32,068 nucleotides of DNA, from NCBI GenBank assembly GCA_024227755.1, contig JAAEUB010000036.1:1-32068 (forward strand), read 5' to 3'. Position 1 is the first letter of the stretch; the number at the start of each line of letters is the position of its first letter. The position numbers and the translations under genes are program-made. This document shows positions 9,004 to 15,736 of the stretch, in pieces. Source of the stretch: Paracoccaceae bacterium (GTDB taxonomy: Bacteria; Pseudomonadota; Alphaproteobacteria; Rhodobacterales; Rhodobacteraceae). The notes under the pieces were generated by a model. That model had not been told where the DNA came from. It was given only the letters and a program-made list of their open reading frames with translations, and ran no database searches.

Positions 9004-9091
9004 GGCCAGAAGAAACTTCCTGCTTCTTCTGGCCAGAAATGTCCCTGGGGTCTGGGGGCTGGCCCCCAGCCGGTCGAATTGCGAAGCAATT
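9004..9091. terminator. three successive hairpins between convergent operons
   Basis: Three perfect inverted repeats follow one another: 9004-9014 with 9024-9034 (11 bp), 9052-9059 with 9062-9069 (8 bp, GC only), and 9077-9082 with 9086-9091 (6 bp). They fill the space between the ends of fdx and the leftward tandem GNAT gene, so they probably stop or shield both transcripts. None has a long T run of its own; the T-rich end belongs to the repeat just before. Confidence 0.5.
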
Positions 9092-9096
9092 AGAAA

Positions 9097-10074
9097 CTAC
9101 AGCAGTTTTCGCAAGGTAACCCGTTGTGCGGGTGCAAACCCGGTGGCGCTGAAATATTCAATCAACCTTGTATCATCCCAATCCACCTCGGTGCGCACAC
9201 TTGCAACCTGAAGCACGTTCAGGCTTGCCATCAGTTTCGCCATCAGAACCTGGCCAATACCCAGTCCCTGAAATCCCGGATCGACGCCCAGCGCATCCAT
9301 GACGGCTTCGCTGCTGGTATGACCAAATTCGCCGTAATCCACTCGCGCCATGATGAAACCGACGACAAATCCATCCTGCTCGGCAACCAATGACACCTGC
9401 ACACCGCTTTGATGCAGGTTCTCGTGTTGCTTGCGGGCGAAATAGGCGCTGCGGTCGATACCGGTCGTGGCTGTGTCGATTGCAATGATCTTATCCAGAT
9501 CACCCTCGCGCATATTTCGTACAGGTACCCTTTCATGTGACAGGGCGTTTTCCGCGTCACCGTCGGGCGAGCTGTAATCGGGTCCGTCCGGGTCTTCTGC
9601 AAGATCCTCTTCGTCCAGCTCCAGCACAATTTCGTCGGTGTTTCTGGTCAGGACCAACCGCGATGCCAGTTCAAACCCGGCATGGGCAAAAAACCCGTGT
9701 ACTTTTGGTTGGGACCAGTCGATTTGGCTCATCAAAGTGGCGACGCCTTTATGGCGCAGCACCTTTTCAATCTCTTCCAGCAGCATGTGGCCATAGCCCC
9801 TGGCACTGCTTTCCGGGTCCACACCAATGGCATCCAGGGAGGCCGAGGCACCGCTTTTTCCAAACTCGCCACTGACCAGCTTGGCGAAGGCAAAGCCTGC
9901 CAGTTTGCCGCCCGCGTGCAGGCCAACATAGACATAATCGCGCGGCCCTTCAGTGGCCGCCGCCAGACGTTTTTCAAAATAACCACGGCGCGAGGTGCCG
10001 CTGGTGGCTTTATCAATGGCGATCACAGCCTCAAGGTTTTCTGCGGTCAGTGGTCTTAGTTCAACTTCTGTCAT
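9097..10074 (-). CDS. tandem GNAT-family N-acetyltransferase (two domains)
   Basis: This 325-residue protein is made of two GNAT domains, ~5-150 and ~185-325. Each has an acetyl-CoA loop: SARGYG after GVDPES in the first, QGLGIG after GVDPGF in the second. Each starts with a similar signature, D-x3-[ST]-G-x2-R-x2-Y-F, so the protein arose by duplication. An acidic linker (~150-185) joins them. ATG 10072-10074 has AGGAG overlapping the hemerythrin stop 9 bp upstream, so the two are probably cotranscribed. GNAT enzymes are known in anaerobic aromatic metabolism (KatA and Pat acetylate acyl-CoA synthetases and BadL acetylates aminobenzoates in R. palustris), but the substrate here is unknown. 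Confidence 0.8.
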   Translation of the reverse strand: MTEVELRPLTAENLEAVIAIDKATSGTSRRGYFEKRLAAATEGPRDYVYVGLHAGGKLAGFAFAKLVSGEFGKSGASASLDAIGVDPESSARGYGHMLLEEIEKVLRHKGVATLMSQIDWSQPKVHGFFAHAGFELASRLVLTRNTDEIVLELDEEDLAEDPDGPDYSSPDGDAENALSHERVPVRNMREGDLDKIIAIDTATTGIDRSAYFARKQHENLHQSGVQVSLVAEQDGFVVGFIMARVDYGEFGHTSSEAVMDALGVDPGFQGLGIGQVLMAKLMASLNVLQVASVRTEVDWDDTRLIEYFSATGFAPAQRVTLRKLL

Positions 10075-10083
10075 GGCAACCTC

Positions 10084-10584
10084 CTAGTGGTTTTCGGCGT
10101 ATGCGGTGGATAATTCCATATCGGTTTCATCATCCAGAAGATCTTCCAATGCTGGCAAAAGCGCCATTTCTTCTTTCTGGATATGAACAAACATGCGTTC
10201 GATCAGCTCGCTGGCAGTATTGCGAAACTGCGCCCAGCTTTCATTGTCGAAGCCGTTCTGTAAAGCCTCGGCGGCCTGTGTTGCCACCGCTTGCCCCAGA
10301 GGCAGCATAGCGGCATGTTCTCCACGCAGATGTTCGCCAATAGCCACATCGCCCATTTCCTCAAGTCGGGTAAAAAGCTCATTTTCTTCAAAGGAAAAAT
10401 GGCTTGAGACTTCTTCATCAATGGTGCCGGCTGTGTTTTTCAACACCCTTTGAACGTTGGGGTCACTGGTATCGGGGGCCTTTTTGCGGGCCTTTGCGAT
10501 CATCTGGTCCAGCCCTTCAATCACCGCGATTGTCGCTTGATGATCTTCGTGTAAAAGCTGGGCAGTCCGTCGGGAATAGCTCAT
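10084..10584 (-). CDS. hemerythrin-like domain protein
   Basis: This 166-residue four-helix hemerythrin-type protein has candidate diiron ligands His12/His15, His62 and Glu66/67, His85/His90, and His134 with Glu138/139, spaced as in cation-binding hemerythrins. Such proteins bind O2 or NO, or help to repair iron centres damaged by them. No transmembrane or signalling domain is present, so it should be cytoplasmic. It lies between a tandem GNAT gene (9 bp downstream) and the Rrf2 regulator (104 bp upstream), and has its own promoter-like sequence at 10632-10660. In this locus it may protect oxygen-sensitive benzoyl-CoA reductase and ferredoxin; that role is inference. Confidence 0.85.
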   Translation of the reverse strand: MSYSRRTAQLLHEDHQATIAVIEGLDQMIAKARKKAPDTSDPNVQRVLKNTAGTIDEEVSSHFSFEENELFTRLEEMGDVAIGEHLRGEHAAMLPLGQAVATQAAEALQNGFDNESWAQFRNTASELIERMFVHIQKEEMALLPALEDLLDDETDMELSTAYAENH

Positions 10585-10622
10585 TTCTGGGGATCCTGTA
10601 CCTTGCGCGTGGACAACTTTAT

Positions 10623-10660
10623 CCTAAATCAGTATTACAATGCCGGTTTAAGAATGGCAA
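10623..10660 (-). promoter_or_regulatory. promoter of the hemerythrin gene with overlapping candidate Rrf2 operator (site B)
   Basis: On the minus strand TTGCCA (10660-10655), a 17-bp spacer and TAATAC (10637-10632) make a good sigma-70-type promoter reading into the hemerythrin gene. The block 10623-10649, which covers the -10 element, matches site A at 18 of 27 and site C at 18 of 27 bases. The dyad is imperfect here (CAGTA-N6-TGCCG). Confidence 0.55.
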
Positions 10661-10688
10661 GGTAGTTCAGCGCCTTGTCCATTGTGTG

Positions 10689-11120
10689 TTAAGCATGTGG
10701 CACTTTCCTCGCCCGTGCCTTTTCGTGACGTTCAATCTGCTTGAGCATCGTTGCCAGGGTGATTGAGCGATAAGTGGACATGGCCATATCGTTGATCTCT
10801 TTCGAGATATCAAACAATGCCCATTCCTCGGATGTGGCTACATTAGGTGCGGTCAGTTTGCAGCTGGTTGATGTGTCTTCAAAAAGACTGATCACATCAA
10901 AAAGTGTGATGCGCCGCGCGTTGCCGGTGAAACTGTAGCCACCGCCAACCCCGCGGATTGACTGCACCAATCCGGCCCGGCCAAGCGTCAGCAGAACCTT
11001 AGCCAAATGATGTGCCGAGACGCGGTACTTTTCGCCTATCTCAGCAGTCGAGATCTGGCGTTCCGGATTCGACGCCAGCTCGATCAAAGCGTAAATTGCC
11101 AGCCTACTTGATTTTTGCAC
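10689..11120 (-). CDS. Rrf2-family transcriptional regulator, BadM-like by context
   Basis: This 143-residue protein has an N-terminal winged helix typical of Rrf2 (SSRLAIYALIELA at 4-16; SAHHLAKVL at 35-43; RGVGGGY at 56-62). It contains a single cysteine, Cys87, whereas IscR and NsrR use three cysteines to hold an Fe-S cluster in this region; it therefore may not sense through a conventional cluster. In R. palustris BadM, an Rrf2 protein, represses the benzoyl-CoA reductase operon. Position between the bcr and hcr operons and near a recurring dyad suggests the same job here. The start is GTG 11120 with AAGGAAA upstream; the gap to the upstream GNAT gene is 36 bp. Confidence 0.85.
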   Translation of the reverse strand: MQKSSRLAIYALIELASNPERQISTAEIGEKYRVSAHHLAKVLLTLGRAGLVQSIRGVGGGYSFTGNARRITLFDVISLFEDTSTSCKLTAPNVATSEEWALFDISKEINDMAMSTYRSITLATMLKQIERHEKARARKVPHA

Positions 11121-11156
11121 TTGTTTTCCTTCGCTTAACGGGCAGTTCCCCGGCGG

Positions 11157-11648
11157 CTATTCATCGTCAAGGTTCAGTTCCAACTGGGTATAGGGCCCCG
11201 CCATCATACCTTCCGAGCGGAAGAATGACATGTGCAGAGGATTTTGGCGCTGGACCATGGTGCGCACCTTGGTGATCCCCGCCCCGCGAAACTCGTCGCA
11301 GATTGCTTTGAATAAAAGTTCACCAATACCGCGCTCACGGCTGTCGGGGTCAACCGATACGGCAAATATCCAACCACAGGGTTCCGAGCCGAATTCCCAT
11401 CCACGTACTTCGCCCGCGATCAGACCCAGGATCGGGCAGTCAGCATCATCATCGCAGGTATTGGCGATCAGGAAAAACCGTTCCTCTACCCGGCGCGCGC
11501 CATAGCGATCATATATGTCGCGCCAGTATTCAGGCTTGGCTTTACCGGTAATTCGTGCATCAAGATCAGCTACGTGATCCAGATCATCTTTTGTTGCGCG
11601 GTGGATCAAAATCTCGCCCTCTGACGCTTTTTCTGGCCTTGGGTCCAT
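11157..11648 (-). CDS. single-domain GNAT-family N-acetyltransferase, BadL-like by context
   Basis: This 163-residue protein has the GNAT acetyl-CoA loop RERGIGELL after SVDPDS (~105-120) and the signature D-x3-T-G-x2-K-x2-Y-W near the N-terminus that also opens both domains of the tandem protein at 9097-10074. It is first in the leftward group and sits directly before the Rrf2 gene, as an acetyltransferase (BadL) is linked with BadM in R. palustris; BadL acetylates aminobenzoates. Homology to BadL itself could not be tested. ATG 11648 is preferred; an in-frame TTG one codon earlier is possible. No strong Shine-Dalgarno is present. Confidence 0.75.
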   Translation of the reverse strand: MDPRPEKASEGEILIHRATKDDLDHVADLDARITGKAKPEYWRDIYDRYGARRVEERFFLIANTCDDDADCPILGLIAGEVRGWEFGSEPCGWIFAVSVDPDSRERGIGELLFKAICDEFRGAGITKVRTMVQRQNPLHMSFFRSEGMMAGPYTQLELNLDDE

Positions 11649-11669
11649 CAATTCTCTATACCACGCTTT

Positions 11670-11696
11670 GCTTATTCAGTATAATGGTACCGATTT
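11670..11696. promoter_or_regulatory. candidate Rrf2 operator, site C, between the GNAT-Rrf2 group and hcrCAB
   Basis: The dyad CAGTA-N6-TACCG (11677-11692) is palindromic in four of five positions and sits in a 27-bp block similar to sites A and B. It covers TATAAT at 11680-11685 on the plus strand and TATACT on the minus strand, so a bound protein would affect both the hcr operon and the operon that encodes the regulator (autoregulation). I found no good -35 element for hcrC, which might point to an activator. Confidence 0.45.
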
Positions 11697-11734
11697 ATTG
11701 CTTTAAAAGTCAAGAAACCAGAAAGGCCGATCTT

Positions 11735-12214
11735 ATGAAGCGGATTGTCAATCTGAATGTCAATGGGCGCCAGGTCGAGGATGTGGTTGCCGACAGTCTT
11801 TTACTAGTTGATTATCTGCGTGATAGGCAGGGGCTTACTGGCGCGAAAAAGGGTTGTGATGGCGGCGAGTGCGGGGCCTGTACCGTATTGGTGGACGGGC
11901 GCCCCAGACTTGCATGCATTACACTTGCGGCTTCGGTTGATGGGGCGAAGATTGAAACCATCGAGGGGCAGGCAAAAAATGGCAGGCTTTCTGCGCTGCA
12001 GCGGGCCTTTCACGAGAACCTTGGCACCCAATGCGGGTTTTGCACCCCGGGAATGATCATGGCCGCCGAAGGGCTTTTAAAAAGTAACTCCGACCCAACC
12101 GAAGATCAGATTAAAACTGCACTTGGCGGCAATCTGTGCCGCTGCACCGGATATGTGAAAATCATCCGCTCAGTCCAGTTAGCAGCGCGAGCGACAGCGG
12201 AGGCTACGCAATGA
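11735..12214 (+). CDS. hcrC: 4-hydroxybenzoyl-CoA reductase, gamma subunit (2 x [2Fe-2S])
   Basis: This 159-residue iron-sulfur subunit belongs to the xanthine oxidase family. The plant-type [2Fe-2S] site is Cys41, 46, 49 and 61; the second site is Cys100, 103, 135 and 137 (QCGFCTPG and LCRCTGY). It passes electrons between the molybdenum site in HcrA and the flavin in HcrB. By itself it could belong to any molybdenum hydroxylase (CO dehydrogenase or aldehyde oxidase small subunit); the specific call comes from the extra cluster loop in HcrB. ATG 11735 follows GAAAGG; its stop overlaps the hcrA start (ATGA). Confidence 0.88.
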   Translation: MKRIVNLNVNGRQVEDVVADSLLLVDYLRDRQGLTGAKKGCDGGECGACTVLVDGRPRLACITLAASVDGAKIETIEGQAKNGRLSALQRAFHENLGTQCGFCTPGMIMAAEGLLKSNSDPTEDQIKTALGGNLCRCTGYVKIIRSVQLAARATAEATQ

Positions 12215-14529
12215 ACAAGACCATTGGTAAACCGGTCCCGCTGATTGACGGGGTCGAAAAAGTTACAGGCAAGGCGCTTTATACCGCTGATCTAGATGGT
12301 CGTGAGGCGCTTGTTGGACGGATCCTGCGTTCGCCAGTCAGTCACGGGAAAATCCGGCGCATTGATACCACAAAAGCTGGGGCCCTGCCCGGTGTAATGG
12401 CAGTTGTTACCGGCGATGATTGCGATATGACGTATGGCGTTATTCCCATCGCCATGAACGAATACCCGATGGCGCGCGAAAAGGTACGATATCGCGGTGA
12501 ACCGATAGCGGCGGTGGCAGCGTTGGACGCTGAAACTGCCGAACAAGCGCTGGCATTGATCGAGGTAGTGATTGATGAACTGCCCGCTGTTTATACCTCG
12601 GCCGAAGCTCGCGCCGCGGATGCCTCCCAATTGCACGAGAAAAAGCCCGGCAATCTTGAACGTGACGTGCATCATTCTTTCGGTGACATCGCGCAAGGTT
12701 TCGCCGCTGCTGATCTGGTGCGTGAGGAGGTCTTTGATTGCGCCGAGATCAACCACGCCCAGATGGAACCACACGCCGCGCTGGCCGAATACGATCCCGA
12801 ACGTGAGCGGCTGACGCTGCATTCGGTTACGCAGGTGCCGTTCTATGTCCACCTGACTTTGGCGCGCTGTCTTGGCATGGACAGCTCGCGGGTACGGGTG
12901 GTGAAACCTTTCGTTGGCGGGGGGTTCGGCGCACGCACGGAAACCCTGAATTTTGAGATTATCGCTGCCCTACTAGCGCGCAAGGTTGGCGGCAAGGTGA
13001 TGATGCAACTCACCCGCGAGGAAAGCTTTCTGACCCATCGCGGCCGACCACAGACACAGGTAAAACTCAAGCTTGGCCTGACCAAAGCCGGGAAAATCAC
13101 CGGTGTTGAGTGCGAAGTTACCATGGCCGGTGGTGCATATGCCGGTTACGGGCTGGTCACCATCCTTTATGCCGGGGCGTTGCTGCACGGAATATATGAC
13201 GTGCCCAATGTCAAATACGATGGCTACCGGGTTTATACGAACACACCACCCTGCGGGGCGATGCGCGGGCACGGCACGGTTGATGTGCGCCACGCCTTTG
13301 AATGCCTGCTTGACCGTATGGCGGGCGAACTGGGGCTTGATCCCTTCGCCCTGCGCCGCGCCAATCTGCTTGCCGCCCCGATGTTTACCGCTAACGACCT
13401 GATGATCAATTCCTACGGGCTGGACGAATGCCTTGATAAGGTCGAAGCGGCCTCAGGCTGGGCCGAAAGGCGTGGGAAGCTTCCCGCGGGCAGCGGCTTG
13501 GGCATGGCCTGCTCGCATTATGTGTCAGGTGCTGCAAAACCTGTACACTGGACCGGCGAGCCCCACGCGGTGGTGTCAATGAAGCTTGATTTTGATGGCT
13601 CGGTAACGGTGCTGACGGGGGCATCTGACATCGGGCAGGGCTCAACCACCATCGTTGCCCTTGCCGCAGCCGAGGTATTGTCGATCGATCTTAACCGGGT
13701 GCGCGTGGTCACCAATGACAGCGTCATCACGCCAAAAGACAACGGGTCATATTCCAGCCGCGTGACATTCATGGTCGGTAATGCCGCGATCGAGGCCGCA
13801 AAAGAATTGCGTGCCAAACTGGTGGCTGCGGCGGCGAAAAAGCTTGAGGTTTCGCCTGAAGAAATCGAATGCGAAGGCGAAAGCTTCTTTATTCGCGGTG
13901 CCGAGCAATCGGTGCTGCCTTTCCACGACGTTGCCATCGCGGCGTTGGCCGAGGAGGGGACGATTACCGTCAAAGGCACATTCACGACACCAAAAGAAGC
14001 GCAGGGCGGCAGGCACCGCGGTGGCGCGGTCGGCTCGACCATGGGCTTTTCTTATGCTGCTCAGGTGGTTGAAGTGTCGATTGATGAAGACACCGGACAG
14101 ATTAGCGTCGAGAAAGTCTGGGCAGCCCTTGATTGCGGTTTCGCCATCAATCCGCTGGCGGTTGAAGGCCAGATTGAAGGCTCGGTCTGGATGGGGCTGG
14201 GGCAGGGGCTTTCAGAAGAAACCGTGTATCAGGACGGATTGCCCGTGCATGCGGGCCTGATGGACTACCGCTTTCCTACCATCGCCGAAAGCCCGCCGAT
14301 TGACGTTCAGATTGTCGAAAGCATCGACCCCTTGGGACCATTTGGTGCCAAAGAAGCGGGCGAAGGCGCTCTTTCCGGTTTTCCTCCGGCGCTTGTCAAT
14401 GCAGTGGCCGACGCGCTGGGATTAGAGGTGAACTTTCTACCTGTCACCCCTGACCGTGTGCTGGCCGCGCTGATGAAATACCGCCGTGCACTGGCCAAGA
14501 AACAATCCAAAAAGGAGGCCGGGAAATGA
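12211..14529 (+). CDS. hcrA: 4-hydroxybenzoyl-CoA reductase, alpha subunit (molybdenum cofactor)
   Basis: This 772-residue large subunit of a xanthine oxidase-family enzyme removes the phenolic hydroxyl from 4-hydroxybenzoyl-CoA to give benzoyl-CoA. Motifs: GKALYTADL near residue 25, GGGFGART (~235-242) in the molybdopterin-binding region, GASDIGQGS (~470-478), and the C-terminal GAKEAGEG where Glu718 is in the place of the family's active-site glutamate. The length fits HcrA/HbaC. The product would feed the Bcr operon of the same locus. The stop overlaps the hcrB start. No molybdenum-cofactor maturation gene is in the window. Confidence 0.88.
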   Translation: MNKTIGKPVPLIDGVEKVTGKALYTADLDGREALVGRILRSPVSHGKIRRIDTTKAGALPGVMAVVTGDDCDMTYGVIPIAMNEYPMAREKVRYRGEPIAAVAALDAETAEQALALIEVVIDELPAVYTSAEARAADASQLHEKKPGNLERDVHHSFGDIAQGFAAADLVREEVFDCAEINHAQMEPHAALAEYDPERERLTLHSVTQVPFYVHLTLARCLGMDSSRVRVVKPFVGGGFGARTETLNFEIIAALLARKVGGKVMMQLTREESFLTHRGRPQTQVKLKLGLTKAGKITGVECEVTMAGGAYAGYGLVTILYAGALLHGIYDVPNVKYDGYRVYTNTPPCGAMRGHGTVDVRHAFECLLDRMAGELGLDPFALRRANLLAAPMFTANDLMINSYGLDECLDKVEAASGWAERRGKLPAGSGLGMACSHYVSGAAKPVHWTGEPHAVVSMKLDFDGSVTVLTGASDIGQGSTTIVALAAAEVLSIDLNRVRVVTNDSVITPKDNGSYSSRVTFMVGNAAIEAAKELRAKLVAAAAKKLEVSPEEIECEGESFFIRGAEQSVLPFHDVAIAALAEEGTITVKGTFTTPKEAQGGRHRGGAVGSTMGFSYAAQVVEVSIDEDTGQISVEKVWAALDCGFAINPLAVEGQIEGSVWMGLGQGLSEETVYQDGLPVHAGLMDYRFPTIAESPPIDVQIVESIDPLGPFGAKEAGEGALSGFPPALVNAVADALGLEVNFLPVTPDRVLAALMKYRRALAKKQSKKEAGK

Positions 14530-15482
14530 GCGAAGTTATGCCCGATTTTCAGCTTGCCCGCCCAACCACACTGGACGAGGCCGTCGTCGCATTGGCAACC
14601 CCTGAAGCGCGGATTATCGCAGGTGGCACCGATTTGAACGTGCAACTTCGCATGGGGCTTGCGGCACCAGCGACGCTTGTCGACCTGAGCCTTATTTCCG
14701 CGCTCAAAACCCTCGAATCCAGCACCTCCGGCACCCGTATCGGTGCAGGCGTTACGCTGGCTGATCTGGCCAGTGACGAACGGGTTGCCGCGTACTATCC
14801 TGCCATTACCGAGGCCGCAGCCCTTGTCGCCGGACCCACCCACCGCGAGGTGGCAACGCTGGGCGGCAACCTTTGTCTTGATACGCGCTGTCTTTACTAT
14901 AACCAAAGCCATTGGTGGCGAAAGTCGAATGATTATTGCCTTAAATACCAAGGGGATATCTGCCATGTTGCCCCCAAAGGCAACCGCTGCCGCGCAGCTT
15001 ACAGCGGTGACCTAGCCCCTGCGCTAATGGTGCATGACGCGCGGCTGGAAATCATCGGCCCGGATGGAATTCGGCAAGTGATGCTGGCAGATTTTTACCG
15101 TGAAGACGGCGCGGATTATATCGACCTTAAACCCGGTGAAATGGTCACCGCAGCAGTTTTACCGCCACCCAAAGGCCCGTCGGGTTACCGCAAAATCCGG
15201 GTTCGCGGCGCGGTTGATTTTCCATTGGCAGGTGTCGCGGTTGAAGCCGAGGAAACCAAAGATGGCAAGCGCTTTACGATCGCCCTGACCGGAACCAATT
15301 CGTGCCCCATCATGGTCGATATGCCTGACGTTTTGACCGACGATCCGAACGCCTTTTTTGCCAACCTTAACAAGGCAGTTCAAAAGGCCGTGTCGCCGCA
15401 GCGCACCACCACTATCGCGCCGCATTATCGCAGGCTTTCAATCGCAGCCATGGCCGCGCGACTGGCGCGTGAGCTGGTGTGA
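14526..15482 (+). CDS. hcrB: 4-hydroxybenzoyl-CoA reductase, beta subunit (FAD and extra [4Fe-4S])
   Basis: This 318-residue FAD-binding subunit carries the FAD motif IAGGTDLN (31-38) and TLGGNL (111-116). Between ~117 and 156 it has a cysteine-rich insertion with Cys117, Cys122, Cys138, Cys146 and Cys155. Such an insertion, binding a [4Fe-4S] cluster, is the hallmark that separates 4-hydroxybenzoyl-CoA reductase from other xanthine oxidase-family enzymes, and lets the enzyme work in the reductive direction. To my memory the ligands in the Thauera enzyme carry the numbers 122, 138, 146 and 155. The stop overlaps the next GTG start (GTGA at 15479-15482). Confidence 0.92.
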   Translation: MSEVMPDFQLARPTTLDEAVVALATPEARIIAGGTDLNVQLRMGLAAPATLVDLSLISALKTLESSTSGTRIGAGVTLADLASDERVAAYYPAITEAAALVAGPTHREVATLGGNLCLDTRCLYYNQSHWWRKSNDYCLKYQGDICHVAPKGNRCRAAYSGDLAPALMVHDARLEIIGPDGIRQVMLADFYREDGADYIDLKPGEMVTAAVLPPPKGPSGYRKIRVRGAVDFPLAGVAVEAEETKDGKRFTIALTGTNSCPIMVDMPDVLTDDPNAFFANLNKAVQKAVSPQRTTTIAPHYRRLSIAAMAARLARELV

Positions 15483-15736
15483 TCAACACGCCCCCCGGCA
15501 AGTCTTGGCGCGACGGAGAGGGCCTGCATGTGGACACGCGCGGATTGTCACCGCCCGATCCGATGGTGGCTATACTCTGGCATCTTGAACAACCGGGCGA
15601 GCAAGGACCCGTTATTGCCTATCTGGAACGCAATCCCATATATCTTCTTCCCGAACTGGCCGAGCGTGGTTGGAAATGGGACATTACCGACAACACACCC
15701 GGCGCGGTGCGCTTGATTCTGAGGGCAGAAAAATGA
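15479..15736 (+). CDS. DUF2249-type small protein (TusA-like fold)
   Basis: This 85-residue protein has the D-x-R-G-L-x-P-P-x-P motif (19-28) of the DUF2249 family, which has a SirA/TusA-like fold but no catalytic cysteine here. GTG 15479 overlaps the hcrB stop and its own stop overlaps the start of the membrane protein (ATGA), so all are one translationally coupled unit. DUF2249 genes are often found beside hemerythrin, NO-related and denitrification genes; their function is not settled. Why it follows an aromatic reductase is unknown. Confidence 0.75.
   Translation: MINTPPGKSWRDGEGLHVDTRGLSPPDPMVAILWHLEQPGEQGPVIAYLERNPIYLLPELAERGWKWDITDNTPGAVRLILRAEK

Noticed and set aside
10603-10616. TTG-N8-CAA pattern of correct 14-bp length before the hemerythrin gene
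   Set aside because: Only 7 of 10 defined FNR bases match, which is too weak to call.
11698-11713. TTG-N10-CAA dyad before hcrC resembling an FNR box
   Set aside because: The total length is 16 bp instead of 14, and the inner bases do not match TTGAT/ATCAA.
11735-15482. Carbon-monoxide dehydrogenase or xanthine dehydrogenase operon
   Set aside because: The extra cysteine loop of the FAD subunit and the neighbouring benzoyl-CoA reductase genes fit 4-hydroxybenzoyl-CoA reductase instead.
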